64,000 bases of DNA from Vogesella sp. LIG4 (lineage in GTDB: Bacteria; Pseudomonadota; Gammaproteobacteria; Burkholderiales; Chromobacteriaceae). The translations under genes were made by a program, and so were the position numbers. The stretch is taken from NCBI RefSeq assembly GCF_900090205.1, contig NZ_LT607802.1, positions 1,025,846-1,089,845 of the forward strand. The letters are read 5' to 3'. The notes beneath the pieces were generated by a model. It ran no database searches. It was given only the letters and a program-made list of their open reading frames with translations, and was not told where the DNA came from. Shown here piece after piece: positions 48,892-58,794 of the stretch. The first letter of the stretch is position 1. Every line of letters starts with the position of its first letter.

Positions 48892-50544
48892 ATGGACTCC
48901 AAACGCCTGATCGTCTTCATTGCGCTGTCCTTCGGCATCCTGCTGCTGTGGCAGGAATACTTTGCACCGAAGCCCACCGCCAAACCCGCCGTACAACAGC
49001 AGGCCAGCGCCGCCGCCGGTAATGCCGACGTACCCGCCGCTGCGGCCAACACTGCCGTGGCGGAAAGCGCCAAACTGGCCCGCGGCCAGCGCGTGGTGGT
49101 GGACACCGACGTGCTGCACGCCGAGATCGACACCAACGGTGGCGACCTGCGCAGCCTGCAGCTGAAAAAACACAATGCAGTGGAAGACGCCAGCAAGCCG
49201 TTCGAGCTGTTCACCGACAAGGGTGAGCATCTGTACATTGCGCAGACTGGCCTGATTGCCGCCAGCAACCCGGCGCTGCCCACCCACAAGACCGCCTTCA
49301 CCGCCGAGAAGACCAGCTACACCCTGCAAGGCGACAAGGTGGAAGTGAAGCTGACCGCGCCGGACGCGGCTGGCGTGAAGGTAAGCAAGGTGTACACCTT
49401 CACCAAGGGTAGCTACCTGATCAACGTGCGTTACGACGTGACCAACGGCGGCAGCACCCCGCTGGCGCTTACCGCCTACTACCGCATGCTGCGTGACGGC
49501 AAGGCACCGGCAGGCGAAGGCCGCTTTGCCCACACCTTCACCGGCCCGGCTGTCTACACCGCCGAAAACGCGTTCCAGAAAGTGGACTTCGCCGACCTGG
49601 ACAAGGGCAAGGCCGAGTACACCAAGAACGCCACCAATGCCTGGGTGGGCATGATCCAGCACTACTTCATGAGCGCCTGGGTGCTGAAGCCGTATGAAGG
49701 CCAGGCTGTGTGCGCCAACGCGCAGGCATGTACCTTCCAGCTGGAGCCGAAGAACGGCGCCTACTCCGCCGCCGTCATGGTGAGCGAAGCGCCGATCGCC
49801 GCCGGCAAGGCTGCCTCCTTCAGCGTGCCGCTGTACGCCGGCCCGGAGGAGTACAGCATCATCACCAAGGTGGCTGACGGCATGGCCTACTCCAAGGACT
49901 TCGGCAAGGTGCACATCTTCGCCTCGCCGCTGTTCTGGCTGCTGACCAAGCTGCATGCACTGGTGCAGAACTGGGGCTGGGCGATCGTGTTCCTGACCCT
50001 GCTGGTAAAAGCCGCGTTCTACCCGCTGACTGCCGCTTCCTACCGCTCCATGGCCAAGATGAAGGCCCTGGCGCCGCGTCTGGAAACGCTGAAGCAGCAA
50101 CACGGCGACGACCGCATGAAGTTCCAGCAGGCGGTCATGGAGATGTACAAGACCGAGAAAGTGAACCCGCTGGGCGGCTGCCTGCCGATGCTGATCCAGA
50201 TCCCGGTGTTCATCGGCCTGTACTGGGCGCTGCTGGCCTCGGTGGAGCTGCGTCAGGCTTCCTGGACCTACATCGTCGATCTGGCCCGCCCGGACCCGTA
50301 CTACATCCTGCCGGTACTGATGGCAGTGAGCATGTTCGCGCAGACCTTCCTCAACCCGCCGCCGGCCGACCCGATGCAGGCGAAGATGATGAAGATCATG
50401 CCGCTGGCCTTCTCCGCCATGTTCTTCTTCTTCCCGGCCGGCCTGGTGCTGTACTGGGTAGTGAACAACCTGCTGTCCATCACCCAGCAGTGGTACGTGA
50501 ACAAGAAGATCGAACACGCCCGCAAGGCGGCACTGCAGTCCTGA
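48892..50544 (+). CDS. yidC: Membrane protein insertase YidC
   Basis: YidC inserts proteins into the inner membrane, alone or with SecYEG. The 550-residue protein has an N-terminal transmembrane anchor ([19 protein letters not shown]), a periplasmic beta-supersandwich domain (about 60-340) typical of proteobacterial YidC, and the conserved 60 kDa IMP core with five helices ([63 protein letters not shown]). It ends with a basic tail. It is the last gene before a strong terminator at 50575. Confidence 0.97.
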   Translation: MDSKRLIVFIALSFGILLLWQEYFAPKPTAKPAVQQQASAAAGNADVPAAAANTAVAESAKLARGQRVVVDTDVLHAEIDTNGGDLRSLQLKKHNAVEDASKPFELFTDKGEHLYIAQTGLIAASNPALPTHKTAFTAEKTSYTLQGDKVEVKLTAPDAAGVKVSKVYTFTKGSYLINVRYDVTNGGSTPLALTAYYRMLRDGKAPAGEGRFAHTFTGPAVYTAENAFQKVDFADLDKGKAEYTKNATNAWVGMIQHYFMSAWVLKPYEGQAVCANAQACTFQLEPKNGAYSAAVMVSEAPIAAGKAASFSVPLYAGPEEYSIITKVADGMAYSKDFGKVHIFASPLFWLLTKLHALVQNWGWAIVFLTLLVKAAFYPLTAASYRSMAKMKALAPRLETLKQQHGDDRMKFQQAVMEMYKTEKVNPLGGCLPMLIQIPVFIGLYWALLASVELRQASWTYIVDLARPDPYYILPVLMAVSMFAQTFLNPPPADPMQAKMMKIMPLAFSAMFFFFPAGLVLYWVVNNLLSITQQWYVNKKIEHARKAALQS

Positions 50545-50574
50545 TCTGCGGCCAACCACCTTGCAGCAATACAG

Positions 50575-50600
50575 AGCCCGGCCACATGGCCGGGCTTTTT
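50575..50600 (+). terminator. Terminator after yidC
   Basis: A perfect ten-base-pair stem AGCCCGGCCA/TGGCCGGGCT with a two-base spacer, followed by a run of T, 31 bases after the yidC stop. Confidence 0.93.
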
Positions 50601-50617
50601 GATATACCTAAGCAAGA

Positions 50618-50655
50618 CCATGTGGTCAGCACATCGCCGTGCGCTGACCACATGG
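50618..50655 (+). promoter_or_regulatory. Perfect inverted repeat ahead of mnmE
   Basis: CCATGTGGTCAGC and GCTGACCACATGG are complementary over 13 bases around a 12-base spacer. The repeat ends 19 bases before the mnmE start. Without a T-tract it is not a terminator; an operator or 5' leader structure is likely. Confidence 0.55.
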
Positions 50656-50674
50656 CCCTGAACCGGAAACCAGC

Positions 50675-52027
50675 ATGAATCTCGCCTACACCCCCAGCAC
50701 CATCTGCGCCGTTGCCACCGCCCCCGGGCGAGGCGGCGTGGGCGTGGTGCGCATCTCCGGCCAGCAGCTGCTGCCGTTTGCGCAGGCTATCAGCGGCGGC
50801 AAGACCCCCAAGCCGCGCTACGCCACCTACAGCGACTTTTACGCCGCCGATGGCAGCGCCATCGACAACGGCCTGCTGCTGTACTTCCCCGGCCCGAACA
50901 GCTTTACCGGCGAGGACGTCATCGAGCTGCAGGGCCACGGCGGACCGGTGGTGCTGAAAATGCTGGTGAGTCGCTGCCTGCAGCTGGGCGCGCGGCTGGC
51001 CGAGCCGGGCGAATTCACCAAGCGGGCCTTCCTTAACGACAAGCTGGACCTGGCACAGGCGGAAAGCGTAGCCGACCTGATCGACGCCGCCAGCGAAAGC
51101 GCCGCCAGAAGCGCGCTGAAATCGCTGAAGGGCGCCTTCTCGCACGAGATCCACGTGCTGGTGGACGAGCTGATCAACCTGCGCATGCTGGTGGAAGCCA
51201 CGCTGGACTTCCCCGAGGAAGACATCGACTTCCTGCAGAAGGCCGACGCGGTGGGCCGGCTGCGGAATCTGCGCGGCCAGCTGCAGACGGTACAACGCAC
51301 CGCCCGCCAGGGCGCGCTGCTGCGCGAAGGCATGCACGTAGTGCTGGTGGGCCAGCCCAACGTCGGCAAATCCAGCCTGATGAACGCGCTGGCCGGCGAC
51401 GACATCGCCATCGTCACCGACATCGCCGGCACCACCCGCGACACCGTGCGCGAGGAGATCGTGATCGACGGCGTGCCGGTGCACATCATCGATACCGCCG
51501 GCCTGCGCGACACCGACGATGTGGTGGAACGCATCGGCATCGAGCGCACCTGGCAGGCGGTGGAACGCGCCGACCTGGCGCTGGTGCTGGTGGACAGCCG
51601 CGAAGGCATCGTCGCCGACACGCAGGCCATCCTCGACAAGCTGCCGGCCAGCCTGCCGCGCGTGCATGTGTTCAACAAGGTGGACCTGGCCGGTGGCGAG
51701 GTTGGCCGCAGCGAGGAAGACGGCCACCCGGTAGTGCGCCTGTCCGCCCGCACCCACGCCGGTGTGGACGACCTGCGCGCGCTGCTGCTGGAGATGATCG
51801 GCTACCAGGGCGAGGACGAAGGCGTGTTCCTGGCGCGCGAGCGCCACCTGGACGCCATCGCCCGCGCCGCCGACCACCTGGCGCTGGCCGAGCAGGACTG
51901 GCAGCTGGTGGAAATCTTCGCCGAGGAGCTGCGCATGGCGCAGAACGCGCTGTCGGAAATCACCGGCCGCTTCACCCCCGACGACCTGCTGGGCGTGATC
52001 TTCTCGCGCTTCTGCATAGGCAAGTAA
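50675..52027 (+). CDS. mnmE: tRNA uridine-5-carboxymethylaminomethyl GTPase MnmE
   Basis: With MnmG it modifies the wobble uridine of several tRNAs, using methylene-tetrahydrofolate. The 450-residue protein has the TrmE N-terminal folate domain ([21 protein letters not shown]), a helical domain, an inserted G domain with G1 [14 protein letters not shown] (about 225), G2 TTRDTVRE, G3 [10 protein letters not shown] and G4 NKVD, and the invariant C-terminal FCIGK. It is intact and of usual length. The gene is separated from yidC by a terminator and is followed after three bases by rmlB. Confidence 0.97.
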   Translation: MNLAYTPSTICAVATAPGRGGVGVVRISGQQLLPFAQAISGGKTPKPRYATYSDFYAADGSAIDNGLLLYFPGPNSFTGEDVIELQGHGGPVVLKMLVSRCLQLGARLAEPGEFTKRAFLNDKLDLAQAESVADLIDAASESAARSALKSLKGAFSHEIHVLVDELINLRMLVEATLDFPEEDIDFLQKADAVGRLRNLRGQLQTVQRTARQGALLREGMHVVLVGQPNVGKSSLMNALAGDDIAIVTDIAGTTRDTVREEIVIDGVPVHIIDTAGLRDTDDVVERIGIERTWQAVERADLALVLVDSREGIVADTQAILDKLPASLPRVHVFNKVDLAGGEVGRSEEDGHPVVRLSARTHAGVDDLRALLLEMIGYQGEDEGVFLARERHLDAIARAADHLALAEQDWQLVEIFAEELRMAQNALSEITGRFTPDDLLGVIFSRFCIGK

Positions 52028-52030
52028 GCC

Positions 52031-53089
52031 ATGAGCATCCTGGTTACCGGCGGTGCCGGCTTCATCGGCGGCAACTTCGTGCTGGACTGGCTGGCGCACA
52101 GCGACGAGCCGGTAATCAACCTGGACAAGCTGACCTACGCCGGCAACCTGCTTACCCTGCAGCCGCTGGCCGGCGACGCGCGCCACCACTTCGTGCACGG
52201 CGACATCGCCGATGGCGAGCTACTGCGCCGGCTGTTGCAGCAGCACCGCCCGCGCGCGGTGCTGAATTTTGCCGCCGAAAGCCACGTGGATCGCAGCATC
52301 CACGGCCCGGACGACTTCATCGCCACCAATATCGTGGGCAGCTACCGGCTGCTGGAAACGGTGCGCGACTACTGGCAGCAGCTGCCGCCCGCCGAGCAGG
52401 CGGCGTTCCGCCTGCTGCAGGTGTCCACCGACGAGGTATACGGCTCGCTCACACCCGACGCGCCGGCCTTCAGCGAACAGCACCGCTACCAGCCCAGCAG
52501 CCCCTACGCCGCCAGCAAAGCGGCGGCGGACCAGCTGACGCACGCCTGGCACCACACCTACGGCCTGCCGGTGCTCACCAGCCACTGCAGCAACAACTAC
52601 GGCCCCTACCAGTTCCCGGAAAAACTCATCCCGCTGGTGCTTCACAATGCGCTGGCCGACCGGCCGCTGCCGCTGTACGGCGATGGCCAGCAGGTACGCG
52701 ACTGGCTGTACGTGGCCGACCACTGCGCCGCGCTGCGCTGCGTGCTGGCGCATGGCCGGCCGGGCGAGCACTACAACGTGGGGGGCAATTGCCAGCTGAG
52801 CAATCTGGAAGTAGTGCACACCCTGTGCGCGCTGCTGGACGAGCTGCGCCCCGGCGCCGCGCCCTACGCCCGGCTGATCCGCTTCGTGGCCGACCGCCCC
52901 GGCCACGACCGCCGCTACGCGATAGATGCCGGCAAGCTGCAGCGCGAGCTGGGCTGGCAGCCGGCGGAAAGCTTCGCCAGCGGCATCCGCAAGACGGTAC
53001 AGTGGTACCTCGCCAACGCCGACTGGGTGCAGAGCGTCACCAGCGGCAGCTACCTGGACTGGACGCGCCGCCAGTACGGCGCCCACTGA
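52031..53089 (+). CDS. rmlB: dTDP-glucose 4,6-dehydratase
   Basis: Second enzyme of dTDP-L-rhamnose synthesis, converting dTDP-glucose to the 4-keto-6-deoxy sugar. It is a 352-residue extended SDR with the NAD-binding [15 protein letters not shown] at the N-terminus, [10 protein letters not shown] and the catalytic YxxxK in [12 protein letters not shown]. It starts three bases after the mnmE stop, an unusual placement that may link its expression to mnmE. It is followed by rmlA and rmlC. Confidence 0.95.
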   Translation: MSILVTGGAGFIGGNFVLDWLAHSDEPVINLDKLTYAGNLLTLQPLAGDARHHFVHGDIADGELLRRLLQQHRPRAVLNFAAESHVDRSIHGPDDFIATNIVGSYRLLETVRDYWQQLPPAEQAAFRLLQVSTDEVYGSLTPDAPAFSEQHRYQPSSPYAASKAAADQLTHAWHHTYGLPVLTSHCSNNYGPYQFPEKLIPLVLHNALADRPLPLYGDGQQVRDWLYVADHCAALRCVLAHGRPGEHYNVGGNCQLSNLEVVHTLCALLDELRPGAAPYARLIRFVADRPGHDRRYAIDAGKLQRELGWQPAESFASGIRKTVQWYLANADWVQSVTSGSYLDWTRRQYGAH

Positions 53090-53132
53090 TGCGCTCCCCT
53101 GCTGTGCGGCCAACCTTGCAAAGGTCATCACC

Positions 53133-54020
53133 ATGAGCCAGCCACGCAAAGGCATCATCCTCGCCGGCGGCTCCGGCACCCGGCTGTATCCGGCCACCCT
53201 GGCGGTGAGCAAGCAGCTGCTGCCGATCTACGACAAGCCGCTGATCTACTACCCGCTGTGCACGCTGCTACAGGCCGGCATCCGCGACATCCTGATCATC
53301 TCCACCCCGCAGGACACGCCGCGCTTTGCCCAGCTACTGGGCGACGGCAGCCAGTGGGGCATCAGCCTGCAATACGCCGTGCAGCCCAGCCCGGACGGCA
53401 TCGCCCAGGCGCTGCTGCTGGGCGAAGCCTTCCTGGCCGGCGCACCGGCGGCGCTGATCCTGGGCGACAACATCTTCTACGGCGACCACCTGCCGGCGGT
53501 GCTGCAGGCCGCCAGCCAGCGCCAGGACGGCGCCACCGTGTTCGCCTACCACGTGCACGACCCGGAGCGTTACGGCGTGGTGAGCTTCGACGCCGCCGGC
53601 AAGGCGCTGTCGATTGCGGAAAAACCGGCGCAGCCGGCCTCGCGCTACGCGGTAACCGGGCTGTACTTCTACGACAGCCAGGCAGTGGACATCGCCCGCG
53701 GCATCGCGCCATCGGCGCGCGGCGAGCTGGAAATCACCGACGTGAACAACGCCTACCTGCAACAGGGCCGGCTGGCGGTGGAAACCCTGGGCCGCGGCTA
53801 CGCCTGGCTGGATACCGGCACTCACGACGCCATGCTGGAAGCCAGCCAGTTCATCGCCACCCTGGAAAAACGCCAGGGCCTAAAAGTGGCCTGCCCGGAG
53901 GAAATCGCCTACCGCGCCGGCTGGATAGACGCCGCACAGGTCGCCACGTTGGCCGCACCGCTGCAGCACAACGACTACGGCCGCTACCTGCTGGGCCTGC
54001 TGCAACACCGGGTGTTCTGA
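53133..54020 (+). CDS. rmlA: Glucose-1-phosphate thymidylyltransferase
   Basis: First enzyme of the dTDP-rhamnose pathway, activating glucose-1-phosphate with dTTP. The 295-residue protein has the nucleotidyltransferase signature [19 protein letters not shown], then [27 protein letters not shown] and [16 protein letters not shown] 53133 follows an AAGG box. A TGCGGCCAAC copy (53105-53114) lies in the 43-base gap after rmlB. Length and motifs are typical; dTDP-rhamnose product inhibition is known for the family. Confidence 0.95.
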   Translation: MSQPRKGIILAGGSGTRLYPATLAVSKQLLPIYDKPLIYYPLCTLLQAGIRDILIISTPQDTPRFAQLLGDGSQWGISLQYAVQPSPDGIAQALLLGEAFLAGAPAALILGDNIFYGDHLPAVLQAASQRQDGATVFAYHVHDPERYGVVSFDAAGKALSIAEKPAQPASRYAVTGLYFYDSQAVDIARGIAPSARGELEITDVNNAYLQQGRLAVETLGRGYAWLDTGTHDAMLEASQFIATLEKRQGLKVACPEEIAYRAGWIDAAQVATLAAPLQHNDYGRYLLGLLQHRVF

Positions 54021-54022
54021 AC

Positions 54023-54568
54023 ATGCGCGTCATCGATACCGCCATCGCCGGCGTCAAACTGATCGAACCGGTAGTGCACGGCGACGCGCGCGGCTTCTTC
54101 TTTGAAAGCTTCAACCAGCGGCAATTCGACGCCGCCATCGGCCGCCAGGTGCAGTTCGTGCAGGACAACCACAGCCGCTCGGCGCGCGGCGTGCTGCGCG
54201 GCCTGCACTACCAGCTGCAGCAGCCGCAGGGCAAGCTGGTGCGCGTGCTGCAGGGGGCGATCTTCGACGTGGCGGTGGACCTGCGCCGCAGCTCACCCAG
54301 CTTCGGCCAGTGGATCGGGTACGAGCTGTCCGCCGACAACCGGCTGCAACTGTGGCTGCCGGAAGGCTTCGCCCACGGCTTCGTGGTGCTGGGCGAGCAC
54401 GCCGAGGTGCTGTACAAGACCAGCGACTACTACGCGCCGCAGCATGAACGCTGCATCCGCTGGGACGACCCGGATCTGGCAATCAAGTGGCCACTGGATG
54501 CGCCGCCAGTGCTGTCCGCCCGCGATGCGCAGGGAACCGCGCTGCGCGCTGCCGAGCTGTTTGCCTGA
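54023..54568 (+). CDS. rmlC: dTDP-4-dehydrorhamnose 3,5-epimerase
   Basis: Third enzyme of the pathway, a cupin epimerase. It is 181 residues with GDARGFFFESFNQRQF, the catalytic-histidine segment RGVLRGLHYQLQQPQGKLVRV, GFAHGFVVL and the C-terminal IRWDDPDLAIKWPL. It begins two bases after rmlA. The usual fourth gene rmlD (reductase) does not follow; a hairpin ends the operon instead, so rmlD must be elsewhere or the pathway diverges to another sugar. Confidence 0.95.
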   Translation: MRVIDTAIAGVKLIEPVVHGDARGFFFESFNQRQFDAAIGRQVQFVQDNHSRSARGVLRGLHYQLQQPQGKLVRVLQGAIFDVAVDLRRSSPSFGQWIGYELSADNRLQLWLPEGFAHGFVVLGEHAEVLYKTSDYYAPQHERCIRWDDPDLAIKWPLDAPPVLSARDAQGTALRAAELFA

Positions 54569-54611
54569 GTGGTTTACCGGATAAGGTTGGCCGCATAGCG
54601 GCTGGATGCGT

Positions 54612-54642
54612 AGCCCGGATAAGCCAACGGCGCATCCGGGCT
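54612..54642 (+). terminator. Hairpin after rmlC
   Basis: AGCCCGGAT and ATCCGGGCT form a nine-base-pair stem around 13 bases, 44 bases after the rmlC stop. The trailing T-run is poor, so this may be a repeat-type hairpin that also slows transcription. A TGCGGCCAAC copy on the minus strand (54586-54595) lies just before it. Confidence 0.55.
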
Positions 54643-54728
54643 TGTTGCCGGCAGCAATGGCACCCCGCAACGCTTGAAAGCGCCGCGTCCCGAACCCATC
54701 TCCCAGCCATTGCCATCGGGAGCCTGCC

Positions 54729-55181
54729 ATGAACGCCACCACCGCCCTGCACCTGGTCTGTCCACACTGCGCCACCACCAACCGCGTACCGGCCAGCCGC
54801 CTCGCCGACGCCCCCAACTGCGGCCAGTGCCGCCAGCCGCTACTCACCGGCAAACCGCTGGAGCTGAACGTGGACAATGCCGAGCAGCACATCTCTCGCA
54901 ACGACATCCCGGTAGTGGTGGATTTCTGGGCACCGTGGTGTGGCCCCTGCCAGATGATGACCCCGGCCTTCGCCCAGGCCGCCGCCGCCATGCCTGCGGT
55001 GCGCTTTGCCAAGATCAACACCCAGACCGAAACCACCCTCGGCCAGCGCTTCAACATTCGCAGCATCCCCACGCTGATCCTGTTTGTGGGCGGGCGCGAA
55101 ATCCAGCGCCAAGCCGGCGCCATGGACACCGTCAGCATCCAGCGCTGGATCGCCGCCGGCATGCAGAAGGCGGGGCGGTAA
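54729..55181 (+). CDS. trxC: Thioredoxin 2
   Basis: A cytosolic thiol-disulfide reductase of the TrxC class. The 150-residue product has an N-terminal zinc ribbon (CPHC at about residues 12-15, CGQC at about 32-35), absent from TrxA, followed by the thioredoxin fold with active site WAPWCGPCQMM and the cis-proline segment IRSIPTLILF. TrxC is typically induced by oxidative stress. It stands alone between two hairpins. Confidence 0.95.
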   Translation: MNATTALHLVCPHCATTNRVPASRLADAPNCGQCRQPLLTGKPLELNVDNAEQHISRNDIPVVVDFWAPWCGPCQMMTPAFAQAAAAMPAVRFAKINTQTETTLGQRFNIRSIPTLILFVGGREIQRQAGAMDTVSIQRWIAAGMQKAGR

Positions 55182-55189
55182 ATGCAAAA

Positions 55190-55227
55190 ACGTTGGCCGC
55201 AGCACCGGGCAGGTGTGCGGCCAACGT
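55190..55227. terminator. Inverted pair of TGCGGCCAAC words after trxC
   Basis: ACGTTGGCCGCA and TGCGGCCAACGT form a perfect 12-base-pair stem around 14 bases, nine bases after the trxC stop. The arms are two copies of the abundant 10-mer in opposite orientation. An A-run on the left suggests it could terminate minus-strand transcription; on the plus strand there is no T-run. Confidence 0.75.
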
Positions 55228-55344
55228 CTCAAAACACTGTAAAGTCTAACCAAGACAAACACTGCACGACCTGAAAATCAATCTCACTGACCTCAGCGAC
55301 ACATTTACGGCTTATCTAGGCTAGATATATATCTTAAAACGACT

Positions 55345-56751
55345 TTACTTAAACAAGACATTATTTATATCACTAGCCATATTCTTTCCAGCCCGATGAT
55401 CACTGCTAGTTTTAGGAATCGAAAAAGTATAGCGACCATCTCCTTGAAAAACAGCTTTATAGTGCTTTCCATCCTCAGATATTTCAAATCCCATCTTGGT
55501 CAGAGCACCTCGTATTTTACCATCCATATCACGATAGGTCCTCAATAGAGATTTCACCTCCCCTTCAAGTCGTTGTCTTGTATCTGAGGGAGGGTTTGCC
55601 TTGAGAATATCTAACAAGACATGTTGGCGACGGCTTCCTTCGCGGGCAGTTCGACTAGCATCGGCCACTACATCAATCACTATATCTCGGATCTCTTGCT
55701 CATATAAGTCCTGCTCCTCACCTTGCTGAATGAGCCCTCCTTCAGAAGACTGTTCCAATCCCGATAACCTACGTACTTCCGCTGTGAGTCGTGCAATTTC
55801 ATCTTCGGCATCAACAACACGAGTCTGCTTAGCCGTGATCTCGGCGTCAAAAGCATCCATATATGCCTGTAGCTCGGTAGAACCTGCTGCCTTGAGGCTA
55901 TCGAACCGCTGTTTTGCAACAGTTTCCTTTAAATAGGCCCAAGTGCAGTTAGTTCGCTGCCGACGATTAGAAAGTGCAACACGAATATCCTTCGCAATTT
56001 TAAGCTCCAACGCACGAGAGTTTCCCAGTGAATCATCATGAAAGTACGCTCGCCGTGCCTCGGAATTAGGCCAGTAAACACCAACTGCTCCACCATATAC
56101 ATTCCGAAATTTAGTTAGCGCTTTGAGCTTGTATGAGAAAACTCTACTTGGCTCAACAACCACGTGCGCCATACCAGAAACATATTTTGCTAAATCTATG
56201 GGATTAACAAGATAGTTATCCTCAAAGTCAGCACTGACATAAATTATTGGGAGTGTGTTCCTAGCTGTGCCAAGAATCAGTGCAGCAGCGACAGTTTCTT
56301 CGCCAGAAGATAGCAGAAATGGCTGGTCAGTAATTGGGATGTCTCCATCTGTCCCACCCCCAAGCTCTGTAAGCGCCTGCCGAATAAAGTATGGCTTTTT
56401 AGGAGGTGGCAGCCTGGCAGCCGTATTCAATGCCTCACAAAATACCTGCAAGCTCAAAAGATGCCGCTCAGGCGTCTTGAGAGTAGCGATTGATGTTGTC
56501 CATGCTAGGCCAGCATCAGTCCTTTCATATCTTAGCCCTCCGATTTCGGTATCCCCAGATCGAGCATGGGCTAGCTCGACTCGCTCGTTACCGACTGAGA
56601 GCGAACGCTCGCCATTCTCAGGCAGCTCTTGGACTTGAGCCGCTTGGATCTCGGTATGCGGACTCCCTACCAACCACTTACATGCAAGATGCATAACATC
56701 AACAACTGAGTTTTTCGGATCAATTGGAAACTCTGTAGAGAAATTGGCCAT
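55345..56751 (-). CDS. Unrecognised accessory protein with coiled coil and small C-terminal domain
   Basis: A 468-residue soluble protein I cannot assign. Residues about 1-250 are globular with no catalytic motif I recognise (FCEALNTAARLPPPKKPYF; FLLSSGEETVAAALILG). Residues about 255-325 are charged and helical with heptad-like spacing (AEDEIARLTAEVRRL, a likely coiled coil). The last 60 residues (KMGFEISEDGKHYKAVF; RYTFSIPKTSSDHRAGKNM) resemble a compact HicA/dsRBD-like alpha-beta fold with Gly-Phe, a central His and a basic patch. GC is well below that of its neighbours. It sits between trxC and lpdA, with no TGCGGCCAAC copy inside, so recent acquisition is likely. A nucleic-acid-binding or defence function is speculative. 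Confidence 0.7.
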   Translation of the reverse strand: MANFSTEFPIDPKNSVVDVMHLACKWLVGSPHTEIQAAQVQELPENGERSLSVGNERVELAHARSGDTEIGGLRYERTDAGLAWTTSIATLKTPERHLLSLQVFCEALNTAARLPPPKKPYFIRQALTELGGGTDGDIPITDQPFLLSSGEETVAAALILGTARNTLPIIYVSADFEDNYLVNPIDLAKYVSGMAHVVVEPSRVFSYKLKALTKFRNVYGGAVGVYWPNSEARRAYFHDDSLGNSRALELKIAKDIRVALSNRRQRTNCTWAYLKETVAKQRFDSLKAAGSTELQAYMDAFDAEITAKQTRVVDAEDEIARLTAEVRRLSGLEQSSEGGLIQQGEEQDLYEQEIRDIVIDVVADASRTAREGSRRQHVLLDILKANPPSDTRQRLEGEVKSLLRTYRDMDGKIRGALTKMGFEISEDGKHYKAVFQGDGRYTFSIPKTSSDHRAGKNMASDINNVLFK

Positions 56752-56842
56752 ATTTTGGTGTCAGTATGGGGAACCAAGAAAGCAGGTCTTTCATTAGACA
56801 TGCAAAAATTCACATAAGATGCACCTGAAATAATATCGATAA

Positions 56843-56877
56843 ACATAAAAAAAGGGCAAGCCGTAAGGCTTGCCCTT
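56843..56877 (-). terminator. Terminator of the pdh operon
   Basis: AAGGGCAAGCC, loop GTAA, GGCTTGCCCTT gives an 11-base-pair stem. Read on the minus strand it is followed by seven T, as expected for the end of aceE-aceF-lpdA. Confidence 0.93.
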
Positions 56878-56888
56878 GTCGTCTGCGC

Positions 56889-56908
56889 TGCGGCCAACGT
56901 TGGCCGCA
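56889..56908. repeat. Perfect palindrome of the TGCGGCCAAC word
   Basis: The same 20-base palindrome as at 10814, 10 bases beyond the lpdA stop and just before the terminator. The symmetry extends one further base on each side (C...G). Confidence 0.85.
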
Positions 56909-56918
56909 GGCCAGCTGA

Positions 56919-58694
56919 TTACTTCTTGCGCTGCGGCGGCAGGTCGGTGCAGCTGCCGTGCGCCACTTCGGCGGCCATGCCGATGCTTTCGCCCAGGGTG
57001 GGGTGAGCATGGATGGTCTTGCCGATGTCGGTGGCGTCGCAGCCCATTTCCACCGCCAGGCAGATTTCGCCCAGCATGTCGCCAGCGTGGGTGCCGACGA
57101 TGGCGCCGCCGATCACCTGATGCGTCTCGGCATCGAAGATCAGCTTGGTGAAGCCTTCGTCACGGCCGTTGGCGATGGCGCGGCCGGAGGCGGCCCACGG
57201 GAACACCGATTTCTCGATCTTGATGCCGTCGCGCTTGGCCTGTTCCTCGGTTACGCCTACCCAGGCTACTTCCGGGTCGGTGTAGGCCACGCCCGGAATC
57301 ACGCGGGCGTCGAAGTAGGATTTGCCGCCGGCGCAGTTTTCCGCCGCCACGTGCGCCTCGTGTACCGCCTTGTGGGCCAGCATCGGCTGGCCGACGATGT
57401 CGCCGATGGCGTAGATGTGCGGCACGTTGGTGCGCTGCTGCTTGTCCACTTCGATGAAGCCGCGGTCGGTCACCGCCACACCGGCGTTTTCGGCGCTGAT
57501 CAGCTTGCCGTTCGGCGCGCGGCCAGCGGCTACCAGTACCAGGTCGTAGCGCTGCGGCTCGGCCGGGGCCTTGGCACCTTCGAAGGTGACGTAGATGCCG
57601 TCTTCACGGGCATCCACTGCCACGGTCTTGGTGCTGGTCATGATGTTGTCGAAGCGGTGGGCGTTCATCTTTTCCCACACCTTCACCAGGTCGCGGTCGG
57701 CGCCCTGCATCAGCCCGTCCAGCATCTCCACCACGTCCAGGCGCGCGCCCAGGGTGGAGTACACGGTGCCCATTTCCAGGCCGATGATGCCGCCGCCGAT
57801 GATCAGCATTTTCTTCGGCACGGCCTTCAGTTCCAGCGCGCCGGTGGAATCGACGATGCGCGGGTCCTGCGGGATGAACGGCAGGTTCACCACGCGGCTG
57901 CCAGCAGCGATGATGGCGTTGCTGAACTTGATCACCTGCTTGGCGCCGGTCTTGGCTTGTCCCGCGCCTTCGGTGGTTTCCACCTGCAGGTGATGCGGGT
58001 CGAGGAAGCTGCCCACGCCACGTACCACTTGCACCTTGCGTGCCTTGGCCATGCCGGCCAGGCCACCGGTGAGCTTGCCGATCACCTTTTCCTTGTAGCC
58101 GCGCAGCATGTCGATATCGATTTCCGGCTCGGCGTACTTGATACCGTTGGCCGCAAGGTGTTTCACCTCGTCGATTACCGCAGCGTTGTGCAGCAGCGCC
58201 TTGGACGGGATGCAGCCCACGTTCAGGCACACGCCGCCCAGGGTGGCGTAGCGCTCTACCAGCACCACTTTCAGGCCCAGGTCGGCTGCGCGGAAGGCGG
58301 CGGAGTAGCCGCCGGGGCCGGCGCCCAGCACCAGCACGTCGCATTCGATGTCGGCGCCGCCGCTGTGGCTGGCGGCCTGCGGCGCGGCTACCGGGGCAGC
58401 TTGCGGTGCTGCTGCGGCCGGGGCTGCTGCTGCGGGTGCCGGCGCGGCTGCGCCGGCAGCTTCGATGACCACGATCACGTCGCCTTCGGACACCTTGCCA
58501 CCTACGGCGGTGCGTACTTCCTTCACCACGCCGGCGGCTTCCGCCGGTACTTCCATGGTGGCCTTGTCGGTTTCCAGGGTGATGAGGCTGGCTTCCTTCT
58601 CCACCACGTCGCCCGGCTTCACGAACACTTCGATCACGTCCACGTTGCTGTGGCCGCCGATGTCCGGCACTTTCAGTTCAATCAGATTGCTCAT
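56919..58694 (-). CDS. lpdA: Dihydrolipoamide dehydrogenase (E3) with N-terminal lipoyl domain
   Basis: E3 of the pyruvate dehydrogenase complex; it reoxidises the lipoyl arms and makes NADH. The 591-residue form has an extra N-terminal lipoyl domain (lysine 44 in ETDKATMEV), an Ala/Pro linker (about 83-120), then the FAD domain ([18 protein letters not shown]), the redox disulfide [15 protein letters not shown] (about 155/160), an NAD domain and the catalytic HAHPTLGES near the end. Lipoyl-bearing E3 is common in betaproteobacteria, including Neisseria. [14 protein letters not shown] at 58694 is the start, parallel to AceF. It is the last gene of the operon. Confidence 0.96.
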   Translation of the reverse strand: MSNLIELKVPDIGGHSNVDVIEVFVKPGDVVEKEASLITLETDKATMEVPAEAAGVVKEVRTAVGGKVSEGDVIVVIEAAGAAAPAPAAAAPAAAAPQAAPVAAPQAASHSGGADIECDVLVLGAGPGGYSAAFRAADLGLKVVLVERYATLGGVCLNVGCIPSKALLHNAAVIDEVKHLAANGIKYAEPEIDIDMLRGYKEKVIGKLTGGLAGMAKARKVQVVRGVGSFLDPHHLQVETTEGAGQAKTGAKQVIKFSNAIIAAGSRVVNLPFIPQDPRIVDSTGALELKAVPKKMLIIGGGIIGLEMGTVYSTLGARLDVVEMLDGLMQGADRDLVKVWEKMNAHRFDNIMTSTKTVAVDAREDGIYVTFEGAKAPAEPQRYDLVLVAAGRAPNGKLISAENAGVAVTDRGFIEVDKQQRTNVPHIYAIGDIVGQPMLAHKAVHEAHVAAENCAGGKSYFDARVIPGVAYTDPEVAWVGVTEEQAKRDGIKIEKSVFPWAASGRAIANGRDEGFTKLIFDAETHQVIGGAIVGTHAGDMLGEICLAVEMGCDATDIGKTIHAHPTLGESIGMAAEVAHGSCTDLPPQRKK

Positions 58695-58711
58695 GGTTTT
58701 CCATCCGCAAT

Positions 58712-58787
58712 GTAGGGCGGGTTGGCCGCAGGCCATACCCGCCACAAATCTGCGCGCGGGTATCGCCTGGCGGCGAACCCGCCCTAC
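58712..58787. repeat. REP-like intergenic palindrome between aceF and lpdA
   Basis: About 76 bases with 12-base inverted ends (GTAGGGCGGGTT...AACCCGCCCTAC) and a TGCGGCCAAC copy inside. It closely resembles the element at 60472-60548. Confidence 0.85.
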
Positions 58788-58794
58788 CGTTGAA

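Noticed and set aside
48856..52198. Long minus-strand frames opposite yidC and mnmE
   Set aside because: Shadows of conserved plus-strand genes; no family signature.
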